Source: Advenella alkanexedens
GTDB lineage: Bacteria > Pseudomonadota > Gammaproteobacteria > Burkholderiales > Burkholderiaceae_B
Length of the DNA: 64,000 nt
Assembly (NCBI RefSeq): GCF_019132845.1
Contig: NZ_JAHSPR010000001.1
Span: 310,001 to 374,000 of the forward strand
Direction: 5' to 3'
Each line of letters begins with the position of its first letter. Within the stretch, counting starts at the first letter, position 1. A program made the position numbers and the translations under genes. The notes beneath the pieces are model-generated. The model did no database searches. It was not told the origin of the DNA and was given only the letters and a program-made list of their open reading frames with translations. Below are positions 37,293 to 45,478 of this stretch, piece by piece.

Positions 37293-38267
37293 TTACAGGC
37301 GCACCAGGGCAGAACCCCAGGTAAAACCACCGCCAACACCTTGCATCAGTACGCAGTCTCCCGCCTTGATGCGACCATCTTTACGGGCAGCATCAAAAGC
37401 CAGGGGAACGCTGGCTGCCGAGGTGTTGGCATGATCGGCAACGGTTGCCACGATTTTTTCAGCAGGCAGGCCCAGTTTGCGTCCAAGATAATTGATAATG
37501 CGGATATTGGCCTGATGGGGCACCATCCAGTCAATGGCATCCAGGGACACGCCGGCTTTCTCACAAACCTGATGGGCGGATTTCTCGAGTACGGTTACTG
37601 CCTGCTTGAAAACAGCCTGCCCATCCATACGCAGGAACGGATCACCAGTAACCACCCCGTTTTCGATGCGTCCCGGTGTATTCAATATCGTGTTAAGAGA
37701 ACCGTCGGCATTAAGCTGGGTAGCCAGAATGCCTGGCTCATCGGAAGCCTGAAGCAGCATGGCCCCGGCACCATCACCAAACAGTACGCAGGTACCGCGG
37801 TCATTCCAGTCCAGAATGCGGGAAAAAGTTTCTGCACCTATGACCAGGGCACACTTGGCATTGTTGGCCTTGATGAAACTGTCTGCCGTTGCCAGCGCAT
37901 AAACAAAACCACTGCACACAGCCTGCACATCAAAAGCGGCGCCGCCCTTGATACCCAGACGGGATTGCACCAGACAGGCCGTGCTGGGGAAAATGAAATC
38001 GGGTGTAGAAGTGGCAACGATAATCAGATCAATGTCAGCGGCATCGATACCGGCATCTTCAATGGCACGCTGTGCGGCAATGACAGCCAGATCACTGGTT
38101 TTTTCATTGTCGCCGGCCAGATGACGCTGACTGATACCGGTCCGGGTCACAATCCATTCATCGGATGTTTCTATGCCTTTTTCCGCCAGTCTGACGGCCA
38201 ACTGGTCGTTAGTAACACAGTTTTCGGGCAAATAACTGCCTGAACCTATAATTTTTGCAAAACTCAT
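37293..38267 (-). CDS. fabH: 3-oxoacyl-ACP synthase III
   Basis: The initiating condensing enzyme of fatty-acid synthesis, 324 residues. The active-site Cys118 lies in [10 protein letters not shown], the His in VPHQANIRI and the Asn in [14 protein letters not shown]. The start is ATG 38267 with AAGGAG six bases before it; an in-frame upstream ATG at 38309 has no site. Confidence 0.96.
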   Translation of the reverse strand: MSFAKIIGSGSYLPENCVTNDQLAVRLAEKGIETSDEWIVTRTGISQRHLAGDNEKTSDLAVIAAQRAIEDAGIDAADIDLIIVATSTPDFIFPSTACLVQSRLGIKGGAAFDVQAVCSGFVYALATADSFIKANNAKCALVIGAETFSRILDWNDRGTCVLFGDGAGAMLLQASDEPGILATQLNADGSLNTILNTPGRIENGVVTGDPFLRMDGQAVFKQAVTVLEKSAHQVCEKAGVSLDAIDWMVPHQANIRIINYLGRKLGLPAEKIVATVADHANTSAASVPLAFDAARKDGRIKAGDCVLMQGVGGGFTWGSALVRL

Positions 38268-38324
38268 GACCAACTCCTTGGGCCATGCCTGGATTGGAGG
38301 AGCAGGCACAGCGTTTTATATTTT

Positions 38325-39374
38325 TTATTTCTGTCCGGTGGTACTTTCAGTATTGTCCCGGTCTATTCTTTGCGTCATCTGGGTGACTGCCGTTGCGGTT
38401 TTTTCAATCAAACCCCTGACGACTGCACCACGGGCCCGTTCAATGGCCTTGGTATAAGCAAAAACATCGGCCGAACCGTGACTTTTAAAAACTATACCGC
38501 GCAAGCCCAACAGGGCAGCACCATTATAGTTGCGATTATCAACTCGGTCACGGAAACGGCTCAGCACCGGCCGGGCAACCATACCTGCCGCCATTGTAAG
38601 ATAGTTTCGGGTAAATTCCTGTTTTAGCATGGTACCAATCATTTTGGCCAGGCCCTCAAGCGATTTCAGGACCACATTACCCACAAAACCGTCACACACC
38701 ACAATATGGGTGGTACCCTTGAAAATATCATCGCCTTCGACATTGCCATAAAAATTCAGGCCACTGCATTGCAGCAGGCTTGAGGCTTCCTTGACAGTCT
38801 CATTACCTTTGATGGCTTCTTCACCAATATTAAGCAAGCCAACCGTTGGATTCTGGATATTGTCGATTGCTTCGCACAGCGCCACACCCATGATGGCAAA
38901 TTCCAGCAAATGCTGGGCAGAACAGTCGACATTGGCACCGAGATCCAGCATGGTGGTGGCTCCACCTTTCTGGTTGGGTATGGCCGTGGCAATGGCAGGC
39001 CTGTCAATGCCTTCCATGGTTTTCAGCACATACCGTGAAATAGCCATCAAGGCACCGGTATTACCTGCCGAAACCAGTGCATCCGCCCTTTTTTCCTTGA
39101 CCAGGTTGACGCCCACCCGCATGGATGAGTCTTTTTTACGACGCAAAGCGACCTCAACCGGATCATCCATTGCCACCACTTCAGAAGCGGGAACAATTTC
39201 AAAACGGCTGAGGTCGCCTGGATTTGCTTGCCTGAGAGCCTGTTCGATTTGTTCAGGAACGCCGGTTAACAGAAAATGTGTGTCAGCGTACTGCCGGGCA
39301 ATTTGCACAGCAGCAGGAACAGTCACGGGCAGGCCGACATCACCGCCCATGCAATCTATAGCAATACGTACCAC
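38325..39374 (-). CDS. plsX: Phosphate acyltransferase PlsX
   Basis: A 349-residue enzyme converting acyl-ACP to acyl-phosphate for phospholipid synthesis at the membrane surface. The IAIDCMGGD start and [29 protein letters not shown] segments define the family. It starts with GTG at 39374 and has no clear ribosome site. It lies between rpmF and fabH, the conserved position. Confidence 0.95.
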   Translation of the reverse strand: MVRIAIDCMGGDVGLPVTVPAAVQIARQYADTHFLLTGVPEQIEQALRQANPGDLSRFEIVPASEVVAMDDPVEVALRRKKDSSMRVGVNLVKEKRADALVSAGNTGALMAISRYVLKTMEGIDRPAIATAIPNQKGGATTMLDLGANVDCSAQHLLEFAIMGVALCEAIDNIQNPTVGLLNIGEEAIKGNETVKEASSLLQCSGLNFYGNVEGDDIFKGTTHIVVCDGFVGNVVLKSLEGLAKMIGTMLKQEFTRNYLTMAAGMVARPVLSRFRDRVDNRNYNGAALLGLRGIVFKSHGSADVFAYTKAIERARGAVVRGLIEKTATAVTQMTQRIDRDNTESTTGQK

Positions 39375-39432
39375 GATAGTAATAAACAGGCCACGCCTGA
39401 CAACGGCGCGGCCATATTCTCAACGTAACCGA

Positions 39433-39615
39433 TTATTCGTCGTTTTTTGTTTTCAGAACTTTACGGCCACGATAAATGCCGTTAGGACTGATGTGGTGAC
39501 GCAGGTGCAATTCACCTGTTGTAGACTCGATCGCTGTCGCGGGAGATGTCAGGAAATCGTGTGAACGGCGCATATTGCGTCTTGAAGGTGACTTTTTGTT
39601 TTGTTGAACAGCCAT
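39433..39615 (-). CDS. rpmF: Ribosomal protein L32
   Basis: A 60-residue basic protein of the large ribosomal subunit with the L32 start ([20 protein letters not shown]) and the [15 protein letters not shown] end. The four-cysteine zinc site of some L32 proteins is absent, as in the C-minus form common in proteobacteria. It lies 64 bases after yceD. Confidence 0.96.
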   Translation of the reverse strand: MAVQQNKKSPSRRNMRRSHDFLTSPATAIESTTGELHLRHHISPNGIYRGRKVLKTKNDE

Positions 39616-39679
39616 GATGACTCCAAAAAATGTTGTATTAAATAAGGTAATACAAACTAAAAACTATAAACTGTAAAAA

Positions 39680-40273
39680 TTACCGCTTTTTGAGCTGTTC
39701 CAGCACCGCGAATGGCGAAGAAGGCTTTTCAAGCTCATCATCGGGCAGCACCGCTTGTGAAGGACAACTCTCGTGCCGTGGCACGTAAGGCAGACTTAAA
39801 ATCAAATCGTCCTCAACCAAATCAAGCACACTCATGTGCCGGGAAGAGAGGATTTTCTCATCGAAAGGCTCCTCTATTTCGCCCGATTCAGTCAAATCAC
39901 TGTGAAGATCGGCCTCGGAAGCAACCAATTCCAGCACCGACTCATTATTTACATCAAACCTGAATAAACCAAGACAACGCTGGCAGACAAGTTGCGGACT
40001 GGCTTGTACATGCAAACGCAATAACCGTTTGCCACGCGCGTCCTTTTCACCTTTCAGTGACCAGACAACCATACCGCTTTCATCTGTTAATTGCTCAGGC
40101 AAATCTTGTGTAAGTCTTAAAAAAGCACCTAAAGGTGTTTTACCACTTAACTCGCCAGCGCGGCGCACAAAATCAAGGGAATCAATAAAAAGACCCTTGC
40201 CTGAACCCACCTGGCCTTGTGCTGCCAGGCCCTCAGTTTGGCTTTTTTCAGCCTGGCCCTTTTCGTTACTCAT
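39680..40273 (-). CDS. yceD: YceD/DUF177 protein
   Basis: A 197-residue DUF177 protein, the usual companion of rpmF. The family has been tied to 23S rRNA accumulation in plants and bacteria; its exact activity is not settled. The core LVCQRCLGLFRFDV and a later RHESCPSQA with cysteines are visible. The first 30 residues are polar. It heads the fatty-acid block behind a good promoter. Confidence 0.88.
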   Translation of the reverse strand: MSNEKGQAEKSQTEGLAAQGQVGSGKGLFIDSLDFVRRAGELSGKTPLGAFLRLTQDLPEQLTDESGMVVWSLKGEKDARGKRLLRLHVQASPQLVCQRCLGLFRFDVNNESVLELVASEADLHSDLTESGEIEEPFDEKILSSRHMSVLDLVEDDLILSLPYVPRHESCPSQAVLPDDELEKPSSPFAVLEQLKKR

Positions 40274-40316
40274 ATCCCCGCCTGTTCCTTATTCCCCGCA
40301 CTTCTTGATTCAAGGT

Positions 40317-40371
40317 TTGCACAAATATCGGAAAACATAGGATAATAACCCGTTATTTATCATTTGGTCAA
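40317..40371. promoter_or_regulatory. Back-to-back promoters of yceD-rpmF-fab and maf
   Basis: Minus strand: -35 TTGACC (40366-40371) and -10 TATTAT (40342-40347), spacer 18. Plus strand: -35 TTGCAC (40317-40322) and -10 GATAAT (40341-40346), spacer 18. The two -10 boxes overlap almost completely, so polymerase can bind only one way at a time. Confidence 0.6.
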
Positions 40372-40379
40372 TTAAAACA

Positions 40380-40994
40380 ATGACAAACCGCTTTTCCCGT
40401 CTTATTCTTGCGTCATCTTCCCGCTACAGAAAAGAAATGCTGGAACGATTCCGCATCCCGTTTGAAGCAATCTCCCCTGACATTGACGAAACCCCACAAC
40501 CGGGTGAAACACCGGCCCGGCTGGCCCTGCGCCTTTCGGTTGAAAAAGCGCTGGCCATTGCGGCCCACAACCCGAACAGCGTCGTTATTGGCTCGGACCA
40601 GGTCGCCACACTGGATGGCTCGCCCATTGGCAAACCCGGCAACTTTGACGCTGCCAAAAAACAACTGCAGGCGCTATCCGGACATTGCGTGGAGTTTCAT
40701 AGTGCACTGGCCGTTACCGATGGCAGCAGAACCGAATCAGCCGACATTATTACGCGCTGTTATTTCAGGGAGCTGAGCGATGATGAAATTGTACACTACC
40801 TTGAAATTGAAAAACCCTTTGACACCGCCGGTAGCGCAAAAGCCGAAGGGCTGGGCATTACCCTGATGGAAAAAATGGAAAGCGATGATCCCACTTCCAT
40901 CATCGGACTGCCTTTGATTACCCTGGCCCGGATGCTCCGCTCGTTCGGCATTAATCCCACCCTGTCTGCCCAGGAAAACACGCACCATGACTAA
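40380..40994 (+). CDS. Maf-family nucleotide pyrophosphatase (YceF-like)
   Basis: A 204-residue Maf protein. The N-terminal LASSSRYRKEML and the central GSDQVATLDG carry the phosphate-binding and acidic residues; the FDTAGSAKAEGLG and DDPTSIIGLPL motifs follow. The YxKxML-type N-terminus and the adjacent yceD-rpmF favour the YceF (7-methyl-GTP) group over dTTP/UTP-specific Maf. It would hydrolyse modified or non-canonical NTPs. It overlaps the next gene by eight bases. Confidence 0.88.
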   Translation: MTNRFSRLILASSSRYRKEMLERFRIPFEAISPDIDETPQPGETPARLALRLSVEKALAIAAHNPNSVVIGSDQVATLDGSPIGKPGNFDAAKKQLQALSGHCVEFHSALAVTDGSRTESADIITRCYFRELSDDEIVHYLEIEKPFDTAGSAKAEGLGITLMEKMESDDPTSIIGLPLITLARMLRSFGINPTLSAQENTHHD

Positions 40995-41697
40995 AACCCT
41001 GCATCTCATACCCGTTGGACTGGGCCAGGCCCCCACTTCATCATGGCTGCCTGCCGACACCCAGGCTGTGGCTTCACGCCTTACCTGCTATATCGCTGAA
41101 AACGCCAAAACCGCCCGTGCTTTCCTCAAACTGATTGGTACCCAAAACCCTCTTCAGGAAATCACCATTCATACACTAGGCGCAAAAACCAGCGCAGGCG
41201 AGATCAACCAATGGCTGAATGAAGTCACCCCGAACGGTGAAATTGGCCTGGTCTCCGAGGCCGGCTGCCCCGCGGTTGCCGACCCGGGAGCCAAAGTTGT
41301 AATGGCCGCCCATAAAATGGGCATTCGCGTCATTCCCTGGGTAGGCCCTTCTTCCATCTTGCTGGGCTTAATGGCCAGCGGTCTTGACGGGCAACGCTTT
41401 ACGTTTCATGGCTACGCCCCAGTCAACCCGGCCGAACGCACCAAACAGCTGAAAGCCTGGGAAACCCAATCGGCCAAACTGCAGCAAACCCAGCTGTTTA
41501 TAGAAACCCCCTATCGCAATGCCGCCATGTTTGAGTCTTTGATTAACGCACTGCGACCCGATACCCGCCTGTGCATTGCACGCTCTGTCACCACTCAGGA
41601 CGAATGGATCAAGACCAAAACCATTGCCCAATGGAAAGCCGGCCCAGCCCCCGAATTGGATAAAAAACCCACCCTCTTCCTGTTTTTGGCCAGTTAA
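40987..41697 (+). CDS. Tetrapyrrole-methylase-family SAM methyltransferase (RsmI-like)
   Basis: A 236-residue protein of the SAM-dependent methylase fold shared by RsmI and the cobalamin/siroheme methylases. Recognisable segments are LIPVGLG at the start, GLVSEAGCPAVADPGAKVV and VGPSSILLGLMASGLDGQRFTFHGY. It is shorter than RsmI (about 285), so it is a paralogue, commonly found with maf in this group. The substrate is probably RNA; this is not shown by the sequence. Confidence 0.82.
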   Translation: MTKTLHLIPVGLGQAPTSSWLPADTQAVASRLTCYIAENAKTARAFLKLIGTQNPLQEITIHTLGAKTSAGEINQWLNEVTPNGEIGLVSEAGCPAVADPGAKVVMAAHKMGIRVIPWVGPSSILLGLMASGLDGQRFTFHGYAPVNPAERTKQLKAWETQSAKLQQTQLFIETPYRNAAMFESLINALRPDTRLCIARSVTTQDEWIKTKTIAQWKAGPAPELDKKPTLFLFLAS

Positions 41698-41721
41698 TAG
41701 CGTTTGGAGCCAGTTAGTCGC

Positions 41722-42549
41722 TTAACCGTCTTCCTGAGCGGCCAAGTCCATCAGGATGGCAGCCGTCCGGATATCGGGCTGACCATCATAACGCTGCGGG
41801 CGGTAGTGCATCTGAAACGCCTGCAACACCCGCCGGGTTGACACCTGGGCCCCGGGCCCGAATTCCACCTCATAACCGATACGCCGCAGCTTTTCCTGAA
41901 ACCACGGCCAATCCGGCACGCCATCCACCGCAAAGCGGGCCTCGTATTGCCGGACACGGTCTTCATCATACCAACGCCCTATGCCTTGCCTGGCCAACGC
42001 CTCCCAGGGAAACAGGGGGCCGGGATCAATTTTTCGCTGCGGCGCAATATCGCTATGCCCCACAATATGCTTTGCCCTGACCTGATGACGCTGGGCCAAA
42101 TCACGCAACAAGGCCACCAACAGATCTATCTGTTCAGGCGAATAAGCGTCCCACTGTGTTTTTTGCTCATTTAATGGCCCAAGATTGACCACTTCTATGC
42201 CGATAGACATGGCATTAAGATTCTTATAACCGTACCACTGGCTGATACCAGCGTGCCAGGCCCGACGGTTTTCATCCACAAGACGATACAACACAGGGCT
42301 CTTCCCGGCAGTCAGCAAATAATGGGCACTGACCTTGTTTTGGGTAAGAATCCGCAATGAATCGGCATTGTTTTCAGAGGTGTAATGCAAGACAATAAAA
42401 CGCACCCGACTATCCTGGGCTGCCGCGGTGAAGGACTCATCGACCGCATATTCCTGCTGCGAGCAGGCCAGCAATACCGACAGGCCGAACACCCCCGACA
42501 ATCGCTGAAACCATCGGACAGCAAAACGCAAAAAATCTGCTTGCAACAT
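41722..42549 (-). CDS. Lipoprotein N-acetylmuramoyl-L-alanine amidase, AmiD-like
   Basis: A 275-residue amidase_2 enzyme that cleaves the bond between MurNAc and L-Ala in peptidoglycan or its fragments. A lipobox LLAC puts the lipidated cysteine at residue 29, so it is likely outer-membrane anchored. Zinc ligands are the His in VLHYTSE and the His and Asp in VGHSDIAPQRKIDPG. A C-terminal peptidoglycan-binding-like domain follows. I prefer ATG 42549, with GGGAGG upstream, to an ATG at 42567. It converges with the methylase gene. Confidence 0.88.
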   Translation of the reverse strand: MLQADFLRFAVRWFQRLSGVFGLSVLLACSQQEYAVDESFTAAAQDSRVRFIVLHYTSENNADSLRILTQNKVSAHYLLTAGKSPVLYRLVDENRRAWHAGISQWYGYKNLNAMSIGIEVVNLGPLNEQKTQWDAYSPEQIDLLVALLRDLAQRHQVRAKHIVGHSDIAPQRKIDPGPLFPWEALARQGIGRWYDEDRVRQYEARFAVDGVPDWPWFQEKLRRIGYEVEFGPGAQVSTRRVLQAFQMHYRPQRYDGQPDIRTAAILMDLAAQEDG

Positions 42550-42582
42550 GGCCTGCCTCCCTTCCATGCAAGTATCGTTTTC

Positions 42583-43260
42583 TTATCTGCCATCTTCTCT
42601 GGGATGCCGGCCAGAACCTGATACATTACCCACTGAATCGACAATAGTCTGCACCTTGCGACGCAACACCAGCGCATTCACCACCCGCCAAAGCAACAAA
42701 AAAGCCATCAGCAGTGTAAACACGACAGGTGCCACCAGACTTTGCCCCGCCGGGTGCATTTTCCAGAAATGAATAATAACCAGTATGCCCACCACATACA
42801 CGGCACGATGCAAACGTTGCCAGTTACGCCCCAGCTTGCGAATGGATTGCTGGCGCGAAGTGGCCGCCAGCACACACATGATGGCAAAGGACAGCATGCC
42901 CAACAGGATATAGGGGCGCTCGACCAAGTCCTGAAGCATGAACGAAAAGCTGAGCTTGCGATCCAGCCAGAGCCAGGCGATCATGTGCAAAAAAGCATAA
43001 AAGAAAGCATACAAACCCAACATTCTGCGCCAGCGCAACAAGGCCGGCTGCCCCAACATTTGCCGGATGGGCGTGACCGCCAGCGCAAGACACAACATGC
43101 CCAGGGCCCATTGCCCGCTGGAGCGGGCAAAAAACAGTGCCGGCTCGGCCGTCATACCCCCCACACTACCCAGATAAAACCAGCGAATCACCGGCAACAG
43201 GCACAGCAAAAATACAAAGGGCTGAACGCGATCAATACTTTCGGCTTTCCAGGTTTTCAT
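42583..43260 (-). CDS. msrQ: MsrQ-like heme-binding membrane subunit
   Basis: A 225-residue protein with six predicted transmembrane helices and the ferric-reductase-like heme fold of MsrQ/YedZ. Histidines for heme lie in the FLHMIAW and LHRAVYVVGILVIIHFW segments. MsrQ passes quinol electrons to MsrP, which repairs oxidised methionine in periplasmic proteins. No msrP gene lies next to it, unlike the usual msrPQ pair. It starts 18 bases after the phosphatase gene. Confidence 0.88.
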   Translation of the reverse strand: MKTWKAESIDRVQPFVFLLCLLPVIRWFYLGSVGGMTAEPALFFARSSGQWALGMLCLALAVTPIRQMLGQPALLRWRRMLGLYAFFYAFLHMIAWLWLDRKLSFSFMLQDLVERPYILLGMLSFAIMCVLAATSRQQSIRKLGRNWQRLHRAVYVVGILVIIHFWKMHPAGQSLVAPVVFTLLMAFLLLWRVVNALVLRRKVQTIVDSVGNVSGSGRHPREDGR

Positions 43261-43278
43261 TTTATTTCCCAGCCCAAC

Positions 43279-43956
43279 TCAGGAAAATGCCTGGTTTGCA
43301 TTGGTTTTACAATGCATCTGCAACAGATCCGCCAAACCGGTAACATCGTCAACAATACGGGTGGGTTTGCTTTCATTAAGCTCACGCAGGCTATGTGCAC
43401 CATAAGTTACCGCGATACTTTCAACACCGGCATTATGCGCCATCAGGATGTCGTGCGAGGTGTCACCAATCATGACAGTCTCTTCAGCCGGCACGGCCAG
43501 GGTTTCCATGAGCTCATTCAACATTTGCGGATGGGGTTTGCTGAATGTTTCATCGGCCGTGCGGGTAGCGGCAAAATAATGCCCCAGTTTTTTCTGCTCA
43601 AGCACCCTGTTCAAGCCCACGCGGCTTTTACCGGTCGCCACGGCCAGCATGACGCCATTGTCGCGAAGTTCATCAAAAAGCGTGGTCATGCCATCAAAAA
43701 GGCATAAATCGGGGTCACGGGTGAAATAATGAAACTTATAACGCTGAATGAATTCTGGCAACTGCTCGGCCGTCAGGGTTGGCACCACCTTATAAAGAGC
43801 ACTTTCCAGCGACAGGCCAATCACCCATCTTGCCTGTGCCGCAGGCGGCACTGCCAGACCCAGATCTCTGCAGGCCGACTGTATGGCCTGGACAATAGAC
43901 TGGGTAGAATCAATCACTGTTCCATCCCAATCGAATACAACCAATGAATATCGCAT
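43279..43956 (-). CDS. HAD phosphatase, Gph-like
   Basis: A 225-residue haloacid-dehalogenase phosphatase. The nucleophile Asp9 and acid-base Asp11 lie in FDWDGTVIDS; motif II is VATGKSR and motif IV VMIGDTSHDILMAHNAG. It resembles phosphoglycolate phosphatase, which clears 2-phosphoglycolate made by DNA repair, but the substrate cannot be fixed. It stands just after rluC, a common neighbour in betaproteobacteria. Confidence 0.85.
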   Translation of the reverse strand: MRYSLVVFDWDGTVIDSTQSIVQAIQSACRDLGLAVPPAAQARWVIGLSLESALYKVVPTLTAEQLPEFIQRYKFHYFTRDPDLCLFDGMTTLFDELRDNGVMLAVATGKSRVGLNRVLEQKKLGHYFAATRTADETFSKPHPQMLNELMETLAVPAEETVMIGDTSHDILMAHNAGVESIAVTYGAHSLRELNESKPTRIVDDVTGLADLLQMHCKTNANQAFS

Positions 43957-43979
43957 ATGACGTTACCAACCTATAAAAA

Positions 43980-44936
43980 TCAAATTTGTTGCTGTTCCAG
44001 TTTTTTCAGCACTTGCTGGCAGGTTGCCGGCAACGGTGCCTCAAAATCCATGGTTTCCCCACTGACGGGGTGTGGCACCTGAAGCCGGTGCGCATGCAAA
44101 AACATGCGATTGAAACCCTGGCACGCAAAATACGCCCGAACTTCATCCTTGCCGTACTTTTCATCACCAACAATCGGGAAACCGCTGGCCGCCAGATGCA
44201 CCCTGATTTGATGAGTCCGGCCAGTGCGCAGCTCGGCACCCACCAAAGTATATTTCCCGAACCGTTGCAAACCGGTGACAATGGTATGGGCAAAGCGACC
44301 TTCCTTATCCACCCGGACCCGGCGCTCTCCGCCTGGCGTCAGGTATTTGGTTAAGGGCAATTTAATATGCTGCCGGTCATTGACCCAATCTCCGCATACC
44401 AGGGCCAGATATTGCTTGCGCCCACGCGATTCTCTCATGATTTCATGCAAGGCAACCAGCGCCGGGCGTTTTTTGGCAATCATGAGCAAACCCGATGTTT
44501 CCTTGTCCAGGCGATGCGCCAGCTCCAGAAACCGGGCCTCGGGCCGGGCGGCACGCAGTTGCTCAATCACCCCAAACGAAACCCCGCTACCGCCATGCAC
44601 GGCCACACCGGCCGGTTTATCGATCACCAGCAAGGCATCATCTTCATAGACCACGGGAAATTCGGCGCCCGGCACCTTGCGGGGCGCATCGGGTTCGGCC
44701 GTACGCAAGGGAGGAATACGCACCTGGTCTCCGGCCTGCAAACGGTATTCCGCCTGTATGCGACCTTTGTTCACCCGCACCTGTCCACTGCGAATGGCTT
44801 TGTAAAGATGACTTTTAGGTACTCCCTTGCACACCCGGATCAGGAAATTATCGATGCGCTGATCGGCAGATTCGACGTCAATCGTGACCACTCTTACAGA
44901 AAAAGATGAATTATTATCAGAAGTTTGTTTCCACAT
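43980..44936 (-). CDS. rluC: 23S rRNA pseudouridine synthase RluC
   Basis: A 318-residue synthase that makes pseudouridines in 23S rRNA. An S4 RNA-binding domain spans about 27-75, and the catalytic Asp144 lies in HRLDKETSGLLMIAKK. The GRTHQIRVHLAASGFPIVGDEKYG motif follows. The ATG at 44936 is preferred to a TTG at 44942. It is divergent from rne, as in many proteobacteria. Confidence 0.93.
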   Translation of the reverse strand: MWKQTSDNNSSFSVRVVTIDVESADQRIDNFLIRVCKGVPKSHLYKAIRSGQVRVNKGRIQAEYRLQAGDQVRIPPLRTAEPDAPRKVPGAEFPVVYEDDALLVIDKPAGVAVHGGSGVSFGVIEQLRAARPEARFLELAHRLDKETSGLLMIAKKRPALVALHEIMRESRGRKQYLALVCGDWVNDRQHIKLPLTKYLTPGGERRVRVDKEGRFAHTIVTGLQRFGKYTLVGAELRTGRTHQIRVHLAASGFPIVGDEKYGKDEVRAYFACQGFNRMFLHAHRLQVPHPVSGETMDFEAPLPATCQQVLKKLEQQQI

Positions 44937-44956
44937 ACACAAAAGAGCTCTATAAT
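44928..44956 (+). promoter_or_regulatory. Candidate promoter of rne
   Basis: -35 TTTCCA (44928-44933), 17-base spacer, perfect -10 TATAAT (44951-44956). Transcription would start near 44963 and leave a leader of about 515 bases. The -35 lies inside the first codons of divergent rluC. Confidence 0.6.
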
Positions 44957-44962
44957 TCCCTC

Positions 44963-45478
44963 ACCATATGAAGACCGGCGTGGGAAGATCGGGCGTAGAG
45001 AAGCTAAAAAAGCTGTTTCCGCCAAATCGTTAAAATCACATTGTACTGCTAGTATCAAACAGCCGTACCTGTATTTCTCACCCGCTTCAGAGTTATTGGT
45101 CACCAAACAGACAACGCTTACTGTTTTTGTTATTCAATGCGGCAGGAAAATCATCTGCCCACAAAAAAGCCTCTTAGCCTGTTTGCTGTACGAATGAATG
45201 AATAAAAAACGCCTAATTTTCATTCCAGACTGGCATTGTCTATACGCTGTCTGGAATATACACAGAAGTTATTAAAAAATTGAGTTTATCAATAAATATC
45301 AATTATCTGCAGACCGGGACCCATCCTGCTTTCAAACAGGGAACCGCACCCGTCAAACAAGCGTATACATGCGCGGGGCACCTGCGCGCGTTCATTTTAC
45401 CCTTTCATTCGCACCCAAGTAACTCTGTGGTTAATGCATACGATGTCCGTTGCATTAGTTAAACGGAGAATACCTTAA
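44963..45478 (+). promoter_or_regulatory. Long 5' leader of rne
   Basis: This 516-base stretch has no convincing gene. It holds a 9-bp inverted repeat with an 18-base loop (45222-45230 with 45249-45257) and other AU-rich parts. In E. coli and relatives the rne leader is long, folded and binds RNase E to lower its own mRNA. The length here suits the same scheme. A GGAG site lies 10 bases before the ATG. Confidence 0.55.

Noticed and set aside
44925-45197. A 90-codon ORF in the rne leader
   Set aside because: No ribosome site, overlaps divergent rluC, and composition is not protein-like; the region is better read as a leader.
45280-45462. A 60-codon ORF just before rne
   Set aside because: No ribosome site and no sign of coding bias; lies in the folded leader.
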